Shown: piece after piece, positions 38,301 through 51,279 of the stretch
How the letters are laid out: each line of letters begins with the position of its first letter
Position numbering within the stretch: the first letter of the stretch is position 1
NCBI GenBank assembly: GCA_030737835.1
Contig: CM060854.1
Location: 17,092,859-17,156,858, forward strand
Direction: 5' to 3'
DNA length: 64,000 bases
Origin: Acorus gramineus
Lineage: Eukaryota; Streptophyta; Magnoliopsida; Acorales; Acoraceae
Notes under the pieces: generated by a model
Databases searched by the model: none
Told to the model about the DNA's origin: nothing
Seen by the model: the letters and a program-made list of their open reading frames with translations, nothing else
Translations under genes and position numbers: made by a program

Positions 38301-38837
38301 TTCGGTGAAGTACGAACCACTGGATTATGTTGTTATGTCTTGGAGATTGGATAAATAATGGAATTGTGGTAAATATTGTCTGTGATGCATGGGTTGTGCT
38401 GTTCACTGAGCGTGTGGCTCACCCCTCGCATATTTTTTCCCCAGTTGTCACTGAGCCTGAGCCGGAGCCGTCCGAGGGATTCCTTCAGTAGCGGAGCAGC
38501 GCCACGTTCCGCGAGTGCCAGAGGCTATCAGCATCCCTTTTCTTGGCTGTATGTATTTTATTTCCGTGCTTGGCACGCGTCTGTATATATTCAGTTGTTT
38601 CTATGTATATTGGCTCTCACAGGACGTATGATTGTGTATCGAGTCTGTAATATGTTTTGATTACAGACTCAGTTTTTAGCTTCCGCTACATTGTGTATAT
38701 ATTATGTCAGCCTTGTTTGATCTATGTTGTCATTTTTATCTGTGGTTTAGAGTATATGTATTTGACCTCATGTGTAGGCCTCTGATATGATATATACACC
38801 TGCCGCGTCCCGGGGACGGCCGCCCTGGGGCGTGACA
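35306..38837 (+). mobile_element. Very long solo LTR, copy B (3,532 bp, plus orientation)
   Basis: It starts TGTTATACTTGTGTCAC, ends GGGGCGTGACA and is flanked by perfect GTTTT duplications (35301-35305, 38838-38842). It shares order and sequence with copy A in inverted orientation. Parts: TATAAATA at 35569-35576 (likely LTR promoter), palindrome 35704-35728, G-rich core about 35940-37075, hairpin about 37222-37272, two tandem units of about 180 bp at about 37505-37860 (CCTTGCGAGGNCAAC and ACTCCGTGTTCCTTG motifs), and two telomere-like GGTGAGGGTGAGGGTGT units at about 38160-38330. No retroviral genes are attached. Confidence 0.8.
35940..37075. repeat. GC-rich core of LTR B
   Basis: The counterpart of the core in copy A, G-rich on the plus strand here. 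A 393-codon minus-strand open frame (35923-37104) spans it, but composition and overlapping open frames on both strands argue against a protein. The many G-runs could form G-quadruplexes. Confidence 0.85.
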
Positions 38838-38842
38838 GTTTT

Positions 38843-40168
38843 GTAGCTTGCTTTTGACAACTATAGCCTAATGGGGTCTATTTGTAAATTTATGTTGGAT
38901 GATGACCTGGTCTGCTTTCAGTCAAGTCATATTCTGTGAGACAAATTTTAATCTCTCAAATCTTTTTTGGGCAATTCTTGTGCAACTTAAAGGTGAAGCC
39001 GATGTTTCATCAGTCAAAATTTCAAAATTTCTTGAGGAAGGATGCAGATGTTTCGAATGTTTTATTGCCATTTTATTTCAACTAAGTTGGTGGATTGCGT
39101 TGAAACTTGTTGAGTTTTTAAGAGCACAACAATTTGACATGGATGACGTATCTGAGATAGTGATGATGTCAATAAAATGGAATATATCTTTTTACGCTTG
39201 ACTTCATGAACATCATTAGAGCTAATGATGTGGCGCTAATGAGATTTCCTTTTTCTTTTATATTGCAGTTATGTGAATAGTTGCTCAACTTTTAGTGTAC
39301 TATATCGTTGAGAATTATAAATTCTCTGTAGTAATATCAATTATGTGACAGCCTCAATAGGCCATGCTGCTTATAAGTTACTGGTGCTTTAGATCTCCAA
39401 CAAGAGGCTCATGGAAAGATGAAGCATGGATGTAACTCAGTTAGAATTAATGACAAGTTGATTTTAGTTTCTAAGCCATTAATGATCTGCTGGAACAAGA
39501 GATTGTTGTAGTAAGAGTGGTCCACTCAAAACTTTGCACATGGAGTGAGAATTGAGCTGTGGTCACATATTGATTATTTTTTAGATTTTTTTTGAGCGAA
39601 AATAAGAATTAGTTGAAACAGTCTATTGAATTCCATAAAATCTATTTGTGTAAAAGAAACATGATATGTTAGGATGGAAATTATAATAAACACCTCATAC
39701 GAAATTATTTTAATATTTGCTGTTTGCTCTTGTATAATTTTTCATCTTTGAGGCTAATTTTATTTGAATTACTCTATTCTTTCTTTTCTCATGTTCTTCA
39801 AAATGATTTTAAATAAAATGTTTTTTCCATTTTCTTTCACATACCGAAAAACAAATCAGAAAGGTAAAAGGCTGTTTTAGATTATGTTTTTTTAGACCTA
39901 TTTAGGACAAAGAGTTGGGTACAGATGAATATATGATTTTTTTTTGGGGGGGCGTGTACATTTTTTTTTTTTTGTGGGGGGGGGGGGGGGGTGTGGTGTG
40001 GAGGGGTTGGAGGCTGGGTGGGGTTTATATAGTAAGCTTATTTTGGAATGTAGTTTTGGGATAAATTTGATTCAGAATTTGGTTTTACTGAATATATGAT
40101 TGTAAATTGGGTTATATTTTGTAGTTTTATGATCTCAAGTGAAGTGATTGATTCATGGATTCAAGGAG
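38843..40168. other. Spacer between LTR B and C, nothing recognised
   Basis: AT-rich sequence with short non-coding open frames only. A T run and a run of 16 G (39976-39991) lie near its right side. Confidence 0.6.
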
Positions 40169-40173
40169 ACTGA

Positions 40174-42414
40174 TGTTATATTTGTGTCACTTTTAGCCTG
40201 CTGGTAACCGTTAGAGCGTCCTGGCAGTTTTAAATTTTTTTAGGGTTTTTGGTCGGAACCGCTATCGTCTGAGCTAGAGGACTCCGATTGAAAATCTAAC
40301 TGCATATTATGTGTCCTGGTGCCATTTTAAGCCACTCATGAAAATTTCATCGAATTTTGGCATCGTTTGCAAAAATTTCGCAGTTCCGGGGCGTATCCGG
40401 GTTCCGTTTGAGCCCCCTACACCCCTCAAAACCAAAAACCTAAAGCACGGGAAGTGTAGATCGGGTCCCGATCTACGCTCCGGTGTCTTCAAATCCGAAT
40501 TCCGACGATCCTAGCCTCCCCGACCTCCCCTCTCTCTCCTCTGTTTCGAGCCAAACCGAGGGCCGTGATAGATCGGGTCGTGAGAAGGCTTGTGGGAAGG
40601 GTTTCGGCGCGTGGAGATCCACCGGACACCTCCTCCTCCCCTCGGTAAGCCTCTTTTCCCTCTCATTTCTTGTCTAGATGATTGCTAGGGGAGGGTTTTG
40701 TGGTTGGGAGGTGGTTGGTGGCGGTGGGGGTCGTCGGAGGGTGGTCGGAGGTGGCTGGAGGTGGTCGGGGCAGTGGGAGGGGTGGTTGGAGGCGCTCGGC
40801 AGGCTGGAGACTGTCTCGGGCTGCAGGGAGGGCCGTGCGGGTGGTTGCCGGCCGTGCAGATGGTTGTCGGAGTGCTCGGGCTAGCGTGCGTGCGGGTCGT
40901 ATGCACGTTTGCCCGAGTGTTGGCTGTTTAGTTGTGGGTTTAAGTAGTTATGGATTCTAACTCACCATATTGAATGTCTGTCTTGCAGATCTAGACGGAC
41001 GGTCGCGCGACGACCCCGATCTCTGGTGAGTGGGACAATCCAACCCAGTAGAGAGGCGTTATACGCACTTGGGCGTATACCGACCTCTCCTGGGGCGTCA
41101 TGGATAAATATTAACCTGCAATAATATGTAATCCATGCTTGTATGATTCATGTGTAGTATGCATGCTACCCTAGTCTTTGCATGTTAGGGACTTGCACCC
41201 ATAGGATAGGTGTATGAGCCATGCACCATGTCCCCTGTTTTCATGCTAGGAAACCCCGGCCTATGCATGCATCCTACTAGTTTATTCATTAAATTAAATG
41301 CTGGTATCTGTTAGATCGCATGCCTTAGGATAATATTATAGGAAGGAACCTTGCGAGGTCAACGCTGAGACCCGTGTTAGGGTACTCCGTGTTCCTTGTT
41401 TGGTTGTCGGGATGTCCTGTATCGGGACCTCAGGCTGCCCTCCCAAGGTTCTAGTCCCAATAATATTATATATAATGTTGTATGATTGGTATAATTATTA
41501 GCATAGTTAGTGGATATTATAGGGGAGGGGCCTTGCAAGGACAGCGGTGAGACCCGGGTTAGGGTACTCCGTGTTCCTTGTTTGGTTGTCGGGGTATCCT
41601 ATAACGGGAACTCACGCCGCCCTCCCGAGTTTCTTTCCCCCAATGATATTCCAGCCTTACTGATTTTTGTACATGTTCCCGCATCTTGATGATGCACCTG
41701 GTTGAATTCAGAGGAATTCATGACATTTGAGTTGTAATGATATGTAGTCGGCGGATCCGAGTGGATCATATGCGTATGGATAGGCTGTTCTGTTCCCTGC
41801 GTTGGATTCGGTAGAGGCTACCCTCAGCGTTAGACAGGGCCTTCCTGACAGAGGGCTCCCATTAGTAGGCACCTCCTGATTTGGTGACGGACTGTGCTGA
41901 ATGTGGGAGTAGACCAGGCGGCCTACGGAGTGGAGGGAGAGACTATCGGTGGACCAAGGGTGACCAACAGCCTAGTCAGTCCCAAAATCCTATGTCACCC
42001 ATTGATGGGTGAGGGTGAGGGTGTAGTGGGTTGGCGATGAGCGAATAAAATAATGGAATATTGGTAAATATTGTCTGTGATGCGTGGGTTGTGCTGTTCA
42101 CTGAGCGTGTGGCTCACCCCTCGCACATGTTTTTCCCCAGTGGTCACTGAGCCTGAGCTGGAGCCGGTTTCCTTGGCTGTATGTATCTTGTTTCCGTGCT
42201 GAGCACGTGTTGTATATATTCTGTAGTATTTGTGTATATTGGCTCTCACAGGACATTTGATTGAGTATCGAGTCTGTAGTATGTTTATTCACAGATTCAG
42301 TCTTTTGCTTCCGCATTTGGTGTATATATCATGTCAGCCCCTTTTGTTGCATGTGTGTCATTCTAGTTGTCTGTGTATGATATATATTATTGACCTCCTG
42401 TGTAGGCTTCTGAT
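40174..42414 (+). mobile_element. LTR copy C, core-deleted and 3'-shortened
   Basis: It begins TGTTATATTTGTGTCAC like A and B. It keeps the palindrome (40454-40478), only about 230 bp of the GC core (about 40690-40920), the hairpin (about 41046-41095), both CCTTGCGAGG-type units (about 41335-41650) and one telomere-like unit. The TATA segment present in B between GGCGTATCTGGG and the palindrome is missing here. Similarity to B stops after CTTCTGATA, about 55 bp before the expected GTGACA end. ACTGA occurs just left of the start (40169-40173) and at 42415-42419. Confidence 0.75.
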
Positions 42415-42419
42415 ACTGA

Positions 42420-44157
42420 CATTACATCTTCAATACGAAATCAAGGTAAAAAGAAATTTTTTCATATTTTAGGGTTTACATATTATGAAATATGTTTTTT
42501 CTGTCTGAGAAAATGTTATTTAATATAAACTGATTGTTTACGTAAATGTTTATTTATAATTATTTGTTAATCTTTCCCCCTTCTATTTCTATAGCAAACC
42601 TTCTTTTTTATATATATGAAAATATCTCTTGAATACTTGACTTGATAGTTTTGTTTATGTAGTTTTATTTGACATGATACTCAAATATTGGTCTACATTG
42701 GATATTTTAAAAATGAAACAAAAAATCGGGTTGATTTATTGGACCAATGGGATATGAAAGGGTTAAATCTAAACCTAATGAAGCTGGTTTTAGGTCATTC
42801 CACAGATTGTGGATGGAAATATGCACTTTCTTAATGAAAGTGTACATTAAAAGGAGTTTGATAAATAGCTGTAATATCAGACAATAGCATGCTTCGCGAT
42901 ACCCACATCGACAAATTTATCCACATCGACAAATTAACTTGGAGGCATGTCCATTTAATTTTGAAGTGCTTGGACATTATTTGTAATATACCTTTTATTT
43001 ATGTTGTAATTTCATTTAAAAATAGGATTTTTTTTTAAGTGAGAATGTCACACATAGTTTACCATGGGGCAAAACTTGGAAACGTAAATGAGGTCATGAA
43101 GATAGCTCTCAAGTAGCTGTAATCTAGATTAACAGATAATTGTTTGCAATAGTCTTCATCATGCAGGATGAAATAATCTAATAAAAATAAGTTATTATAT
43201 GATAGACCTCTATGCTTTCGGGGGCGGTTGTTGATCGAGGAGTAATAATTTGTGTTCTTCTCTAGGCAATCACTAGCTTTTGGGAGTACTATTGCCAGCT
43301 TTTTCTTAGTCTTTGTTGTATAGATATTTTAAATTGCAATTCTTATATTATATGAAGGTGAAAATTTTCCAATCTCTTAGTGTGAATGAAAGTTTATGTT
43401 GGGTATCTAATCATATTTAGTTTTTTGGGTACTATATTGGGATTACAAGTCTCTGCTATGATAGAAATCAGATGTTTTAACACATTGTTTCTTTTATACA
43501 TTTAACCCCAATCAATCAAGAGACTACCATAACACATGAAATTTTTTTGATTTTAATAACTCACGTTAAACTTTATAATAGTCACAATTATTGGATCCTA
43601 AATCGCCTAACAAAATGTTGTGGGATATTTTTTTAAGATTATGAAAATGTTGTTGAATGGCAAGCAAAGGACCCTACATAGGACTCACTCAATTTTGTTG
43701 TTACTTTTGATTTTCTTTGCTTTTATTTGGTAAATGAAAATGAATGGTGGGTATCCCAAATTAAAAAAAATGTGGATAATTTTTGGATTGTGATCAATCA
43801 AAAAAGAAAAAAAAAGAAAAAAGTGGATATCTATTAATGTAGTGGATTCATCAACATTTGGATTGTTAATTGGACTGGCCAAATACCAGTCGTGGACTCG
43901 TAGTGATGATTATGTGATGATTATACTGATAAATAATTTTTTCATAAAAAATTTAACTTTTTCATAATATAATATATCTTAAAAATAAATCTAAACTTAT
44001 TATATTGTTATATGTAAATGCAACTAAATTATTTTATATTGATATATGTTGAACTTTTTCAACAACTAAATAATAATAATAATAATTATTATTATTATTA
44101 CTACTACTACTATTATATTATCTATATTATTATTATATTATATTATTTATTTATTTA
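42420..44157. other. AT-rich spacer, nothing recognised
   Basis: No exon, RNA gene or element terminus could be supported. Trinucleotide ATT/ACT microsatellite sequence occupies about 44067-44150. Confidence 0.6.
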
Positions 44158-44888
44158 TCTGTATTATATATATTACTATATAAAAGTCTCTTAACCCAAA
44201 AATCTACCATTTTACCCCTAACAATCCATTCAATTCCATTACAATCCATTTACACCACTTTAATCACAACCATTTTACCATTTTACCCTTACAATTTTAT
44301 TCAATCCCATTACAATCTATTTACACCACTTTAATCACAACCATTTGACCATTTACCCTTACAATTCTATTTAATCACATCATTTTAATCAAAATTATAA
44401 TTTGTTTCAATACATATTTCATCATATAATATATTTATTAACTTATTATTAGGATAAATGGATGCTTATAAAATGAAATGATATTTAAAATATATTTTAC
44501 TATTATAAAATGAAAGGATATTCAAAATACAATTAACTTATAATTAAAATTATATATCATAATATTATTATGATAAAGGGATGTTTATAAAATTAAAGGA
44601 TATTCAAATATAATTCTTATTCATATATTTATTAACATTCATTGCAACATATGATGCATGGACTATTTAAATTTTATAAATAAACCTTACATATCCTATT
44701 CATATTTTAACCTTACATATCGTATTCATATTTTTTTAACACAATAATGCATGGGGCTCCTATTCACATTTTAAAACCTTCCAAACAATGCAATAATAAA
44801 TACTAAATGCATGGCCTTAATTAGTGTTCAATTTTATCATTTTTTTTAACACGTTATGATTATGATTATTATTATTATTATTATTTTA

Positions 44889-45480
44889 TTATTTTATTTT
44901 TATTACTATATAAAAGTCTCTTAAACCAAAAACTTGCCATTTGACCTTTTTGCCCTTGTCAATTCATTCAATCCCATTATAGTCCATTCACACCACTTTA
45001 ATGACAACCATTTTTTTTCATTTTACCCTTACATTTCTATTCAATTACATTTCTATTCACATTTAAAAAAAAGTATCAAATATTAATGTAATTCACATCT
45101 ATTAGCATTTATTTAATTCACACATATTTGATTAGCATTTACTATTTACTTGGATTTCTCTACTCTATTAATGCCCCAAATAATCAATAGTCAATAAGAT
45201 CTACCCAACAAATTTTTTTATAATTCACAGTAATTAAAAATGCAATCCAATAAAAAAACAAACATATAAAATACTGGTACAAAAAAAAAATTTATTGCAA
45301 AGACATTAAAATTATATTAATATGTTTATTATTTTATAATCATATTTGAATATCATAATATTATTATGATAAGAAGATCCTTATAAAATGAAAATATATT
45401 CAAAATATTATTCCCAAAAAAAAAAATTCCCATTTCATATGCAAAGACATTATGATACATTAAAAAAGGTATCAAATATT
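44889..45480 (+). repeat. Second Helitron-like 5' segment
   Basis: TTACTATATAAAAGTCTC and the following AACCAAAAACTTGCCATTTG repeat the start of the copies at 27715 and 44158. The block with ATTATTATGATAAGAAGATC resembles 28120-28250. It is preceded by an ATT microsatellite that hides the exact terminus. It is either a nested copy or the real 5' end of the RPA-carrying element. Confidence 0.5.
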
Positions 45481-48028
45481 AATGTAATCTCTTCATTTTA
45501 GATTTCCAAATTATATTATGAAAATTCAATACACCCTTCAACCTCCAACTATGAAACGGCCACTCTCATTCATCCACCCTCCATTCAATCTCCTCATCAT
45601 TCATCCCCTCTCCATTCAATCCCCTCATCTTCTTCTAGAGACAATGGCTTATGCTATTCCACAAACCCTCAAATTTATTTATGCAACATTGAATACCCAT
45701 TCATTGTCATCCCCATTCATTTGGATAAATGGATCTATCATCTCTCTCTTTTTTCTTCTCTCTCTAAAATTTTTTTTTAACCTTAGGAAGGTGAGTTGAT
45801 CTTTTGTAGAAATGATGGTTATTTTGAAGTTTTTATGTTGCAAATAAACTAAATATGTTATTTTTTCATTTGGTTCCTCTTTTTAAAAAAATTGGCATGT
45901 ATCTACTGTTAGAAGAAAAGATTTCTCAAATAAGAAATTTGTTTTGCCTTTAACAGATTGATCTTCGATTCTCTATTCTGATTGGAAGTAGCGCAACAGT
46001 TGATTAGGTATTTATTTATATATCTTTTGTAATATAATTTCATTATCATATTTTCATCATCATAATAGAGTACCATTTTTTTTTATCTAATAATAACAAT
46101 TTTAAATTGAAATAGGGCTTACACTGATAAACTTTGAATCGATGCCTTTGAAAAGAAGAAATTAACATATGTATATTAAAAAAAAAAATATGATCAAAAG
46201 GTGATACATGAATTATATCAAGTTCATAGACATGGGAAATATTAATAAAATTTAATTTGTACCATATTTCAGAAAAATCAAAATATATCAGCCTTTTTTT
46301 TTACTATGATAATTACTATGATAACATGCAAAAACTTTTGTGTTGGTGTGATGAAGGTGATGACAATCAAAGACAATATTTTAAATCATAAAAATACATG
46401 TGACAAACCATCTAAACTAAAATGGTTACCCTTATTATGAAGGTATTAAATGCATGCAGAATTTAGAAAATAGAAGTTTATTCGACTAATATAATGGGTA
46501 GCTAGCCAAGAGAGAGATATCTGATCACCAAACTGAATATATTGATTACATATATTTGTGGATGCATATTATAGTAACAAAGTAGTCTGAGCTTTTACAA
46601 ATGTTTTGAAAAGTATTTCGACTGGCTATATATTTCCCATACTTTTATTCATCAAATTATGCATTTAGTTCATTCAAAATCTATGTATTTATTTAGTTTG
46701 GATGATTATTAATCACGTATTTAATATTTAAAGCTAATCTGAATTGTCGGTGTTATATTCACACCAAAAAAACCCAAGTTTTATACTAAATACTCAGTAA
46801 TATAATATAAACCTACATCTATGATACATTTGTGTCGATAAAACTCAAACGAGCGAGAATAGTTTCGTCTATAATTTTTTTAGTGCAAAGCTTATTATGT
46901 GTACTATCATTGCCAATAAAAAACCACATATTTACTTCCTATGCGCTTAACATGTTTTTTTTGGCAAGTTATTTTTTTCTTTGTTTTTTAAAAGGCTTTA
47001 TTAATTTCTGGTGGCGTGTGGGGCATATTGTTTATGTTGAAAATACCAAGAGTAATAGTTTATAACACTCACGTATAATACAATGTATGTATCTTACACC
47101 TGTGGATGATGTCATTGCCCTCTTATAAATCTTTCAGAACTCTTTAAATATATGGAATTTTTCTGAAGGTCGATTCTGTTATCAAATGCAAGTGCATTGT
47201 GCATCCCAGTAGCTTTATGATGTACCATCTATATCTTTATCTTTCCTTCTGCAGTATCTCTTGAATATTATGATATATATTTGTAGGATTTGTACATGAT
47301 ATTAATTAATGAAATTACATCATAAGTCTTTATAAATTGAAAACTAGAATTCTCAACTACCTTCTTCTTGGAACGTTTAGGAACTATATTGTTAAAATGT
47401 GATATATCACTTTGTGTTTAAATGTCCAATAAAATGGAACGATATACTGAAATAGAGACTTCTAAAATTTTTTTAGGCTGCTAATCATTTGCTATGAACT
47501 TGATATATGTATTGGATTTATTGTTTTTTATCATTTTAAATGGCAACATATATTCAATTGTTGAACTATTATACTCGAATCTAAAAGATATTCAACTCCA
47601 TCCACATGAATCTATATTGCGTTTGTAATCCTAGAAACTTGTTATGACTAGAATTTAGGCAAGAGAACGTAAAATTTTTTAAATTCTCATCATACCGTGG
47701 AATTGTACTTTTATCATCGTTTAATCTTTCCTCTAGGATGAAAATATGTGATCTATATTTATCATCAATTGTTTTGTCATCCATCTGTTTCAAAGCATTT
47801 TGTATTGAGTTTTCTTGTTTATGACTGGTTTATTATTTTCTTATTGTATTGGATGAAAACAAGAAGCTATTTGCATGTGGTGTGACTGAAATATGGCCGA
47901 CTGTGATTTGCTACGCTACTCTTTTATTCTCGTATCATGTTTGAATTTGGTGAGCTTTATCTATATTTATATAATACCAAACCAAACTAACCATTATTTA
48001 TACATTAGACAAGAAGCTGATACAGAAG

Positions 48029-50493
48029 ATGTCTGTTGAGGAAAGTCAGATAATGCAACATACGCCATTAAGAGAACTACAATTATTCCAGAGGACATGG
48101 ACTATTAAAGCGAGAGTAATATGACGAGGGCTTTTAGAGATTTACGATAACAGCAAGGGCAATGGGGAAGTTTGGAAAGTGATTTTAATCGACGATGAGG
48201 TTAGTCATGTTTACATGCTTGTCTATATCATACCGTATATTTCAATTTTTAACACTCCCTAACGTGAATCATCAGGGCACACGAGTTCAGGCAGTAATGT
48301 TCAACGATGTAATAAGAAAATTTGACCGGTTGCTTGAGAGAAACAAGAGTTATTGTATTTCAAATGGAATGATCAAACCTGTAAACCCCAGATATGTCAA
48401 TGTGAACGAAAACATAGAGTTATCTCTAAATCTCCACACAAGCATAACGGAATCACAAACTGATGTAGTTATACGAGATTCAGCATTTCATTTTGTGCCA
48501 CTGAATGAGGCAATTCAACGTCAAGATGTGAAAGAGCCACCAATTGGTATGTACGATTAAACTTATTAATTTGGAAATTCATGGTTGTTGTAATTAATAA
48601 GTATAATACATGCACAATACTGATAACTTACAAAATATACAATGCAGATACTATAGCTTTTGTGCTGAAGGTTCAAACTGCACGCAAAGTGAGAAAAGAA
48701 AATGCCGCCCACAAACAACCGTTAAACAAATTACAATTAGAGATATAGAGTATATTCAATTGAAATTGATTTCAGCTATCTCATGATATTATGATATAGC
48801 TGACTTATATATTTTACTAACATTTTTCTATCCATCCATGCCAACAGGTCTGATCCTATTCGGTTCACATTATGGGGTGACTTGGCTGAGCATGAAGGAA
48901 AATTTTTAGAGGAATTAATCATGGATAAACCAATTATAGCAATATCGAAGACAAAAGGTTCTAACTTTAAAGGTAATTACACTAACAAGACCTACTTGAA
49001 ATTAATAAAAAAATGTTTTATAAACTGCATCCAATTCCAATTGCAGGTCCATCTGGACTCACTTCTTTGACATGTACAACAATAGAAATCAATCCACCAA
49101 TTGAACAGGGAGATCAACTTCGAGAAAGGTATTAAATTATTTTATTATATTTTTATCAATGTTACTAGATTATATTTTTTAATGATTCACACACAATAGC
49201 TTTTTTCTAAAAATTGTGAAAAATGATATTTAAATAAATGCATAATTGAAGGAGCGGTTCCAACTGATAAAAAGAAAAGGAAACAGTGCAGAGAAGGAAA
49301 AAGAAACGAAAACGAAAATGTATAAAAAAAATTATATACCATATAAATGAATCAGTTAATCATATAGTCTACATGATGGCTAATGGATTGTTCTTATCAA
49401 AAATTGAAATTGGGGATGACAAATTGTTCTTTTCAACAACAACAAGGGTTACAGATTCCACCGAAATGACTATTGAACAGATCATTCGGGAAGGAACATC
49501 AGGTGTCCAGGTATACTAATTACTATGTAATTTTCTTCAAATGTTGCCTCGGATCTTAATATTGAAGATCAAAATTTAGTTATACACATATTGCCTCAGA
49601 TCTTAATATTGAAGATCCTTTGTTTTATTCTTGAAACTGAAAAAAAAGGGTGATAATTGAGGGAAAAATCGTTCTATGATTATATAGATACATCTAAACT
49701 TAAATTAGAATACTCTCCTAGGGTGACAGTATAAACAACACAATCAAATCTCAAAATAAGAAATCCAAAAAACCCATCCTGCATGCCCATCCCTTCTACC
49801 TATATCAATTGCTGCTACGTATTAAAAAATTTTTCAAAGAGTCCTAAATTTAACATTAATTGAACGTACAGAAAAGCTTCTGCTCTTTCAAAGCAACCAT
49901 CGAGAGTATTGACAACAAAAGAGAACCTATAATGCTTGTAATAAGTGTTACAGTAAAGTCGACATCAAAGAAGGTGAAGCACATTGTTACAAATGTAACA
50001 CGTCTGGTGTAGATCACACAGAGAGGTAAACATTACAAAACTGATTACTTATCCAATCACGTGTTAACTTATTACAACCAATTGAATCTATCATTTTTTC
50101 AGATACATCTTAAAACTTCTCGTATCTGATGGAGATCGAACCATTCAGGTTACTCTCTTCGATGCTACAGAGATTTTAATTGATTGTCATGCTCCACAAT
50201 TTGTCCGGCTGAATAAAGAGGTGAAACAGACAATTAAATTCAAATTATGATGTAAAAATGATTATAGTAATATTTTGAATATGTCATTGCAGATAAATAT
50301 ACAATCCAAATTTTACAGAAAAATAATTTCATGCATTAGAAAAAAGTATGTCTTTTTCACTAAACCAAAAAAAATTAGTGAGAAAGATCGAGTAATGGGA
50401 TGTTGGATTGCAGAGCATATCGAGACTACGAATGATTTTGAAGAAGGCAGCGAGAGTAACAGTGGATCTAAAAACAAAAAGAGTAGGGTTTAA
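48029..50493 (+). pseudogene. Replication protein A 70-kDa subunit-like gene (Helitron-borne), broken
   Basis: RPA1 binds single-stranded DNA through OB folds. Exons read here: 48029-48199, 48276-48546, 48648 to about 48750, 48848-48972, 49047-49128, about 49390-49511, 49872-50025, 50103-50220 and 50293-50493. First-OB sequence includes GTRVQAVMFNDVIRKFDRLL and YCISNGMIKPVNPRY. The second OB has DPIRFTLWGDLAEHEGKFLE and TTIEINPP. A CNKC...CYKC zinc motif marks the third, followed by RTIQVTLFDATEILI. Breaks: a TGA in exon 1 after KARVI where the family has Arg, a frame change just before the CNKC motif (near 49930), and no clean donor after exon 3. It ends in a Ser/Lys-rich tail with TAA. Likely inactive. 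Confidence 0.8.
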
Positions 50494-51202
50494 ATTGATC
50501 AACCAAGGTTGTCTTTCTCTCATAGATATAACTTTTGTGTTAAGTTTATAAAGTCGAAGATTTAAAAACATGGCTGCAAGGTTATTCCCCTTATATGGAA
50601 CTTATGTAAGTTAATGGATATGTGTTCTATGCTTTAATTATTGTATGGCATATTTAACATTATTATTTTCTATTATTGGACTGGTTTTCCTTTTCTTCAT
50701 TTACTACTTATCAACTTTTCAATAGTTACCATTGGTATTACTCAATAATATATAAGTAAACCTTATATTAGTTAATCTTTGATGGTGTGGAATTTTTGGA
50801 TTCTTTAATCTCAACTATGGGTTTTAGTGGCCCATTTTTGTCATTCACATAGAGATTGACCAACTGATAGCATTGTTGCATAGAATATTTCTCATTTAAT
50901 AATTCAGCAACTGTACTATTTTTTAAAAAACATCATATCATTTACGTTAAAGATATTAAAAATTTTAATATTTAATTTATTAAACTATATTAAACAAAAA
51001 CCGTTATTGATTTCTTCAATGTGTGTTTTTGTTTTTCTACAAATCCCATGTTTCAAAGAATTTGTTGTTAATGTCACTGGTTATTATTGTTGAAAGTAGT
51101 ACGTAATTTAAACCATCTATATATATATCATTTTGTAGTTGCATAATATTATTGTATTTAAATTATTTGACATGAATGAAAAAAAATTCTTACACTATAT
51201 TC

Positions 51203-51231
51203 ATGTGCATTTGCACATACACTACAACTAG
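51203..51231 (+). repeat. Helitron 3' terminal hairpin and CTAG end
   Basis: Perfect 7-bp stem with 2-nt loop, then ACACTACAA and CTAG, followed by T. This is the established Helitron 3' signature (hairpin plus CTRR). Confidence 0.7.
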
Positions 51232-51269
51232 TATTTTAAAACGTTAAAAGAAAATATTTATATAAATTT

Positions 51270-51274
51270 AAAAA
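51270..51274 (-). terminator. Pol III terminator of tRNA-Arg
   Basis: Five T on the transcribed sense strand begin 5 nt after the tRNA 3' end, the usual RNA polymerase III stop. Confidence 0.8.
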
Positions 51275-51279
51275 TAGAA

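Larger units (their letters stand above)
44158..51231 (+). mobile_element. Helitron carrying an RPA1-like pseudogene, about 7.1 kb
   Basis: The 5' end is A/TCTGTATTATATATATTAC followed by TATATAAAAGTCTCTTAA, as at 27715. The 3' end has the canonical layout: hairpin ATGTGCA-TT-TGCACAT (51203-51218), about 9 nt, then CTAG at 51228-51231 followed by host T. The interior holds a broken RPA1-like gene, which plant Helitrons are known to carry. No Rep/helicase ORF is present, so it would be non-autonomous. A second 5'-like end at 44889 could be the true start; the 5' boundary is therefore less certain than the 3' one. The open frame 45518-45799, ending at AGGAAG/GTGAGT, may be a leader exon of unknown product. 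Confidence 0.6.

Noticed and set aside
31381..38837. A and B as the two ends of one retrotransposon or a TIR transposon
   Set aside because: They are in inverted orientation, each has its own distinct 5-bp duplication, and the 471 bp between them holds a host exon, not gag-pol.
38899..39201. 100-codon plus-strand open frame between LTR B and C
   Set aside because: No family resemblance, no splice context and AT-rich composition like its surroundings.
45518..45799. 93-codon open frame with a strong GTGAGT donor inside the Helitron
   Set aside because: No recognisable domain and no second exon in phase; mentioned only as a possible leader exon.
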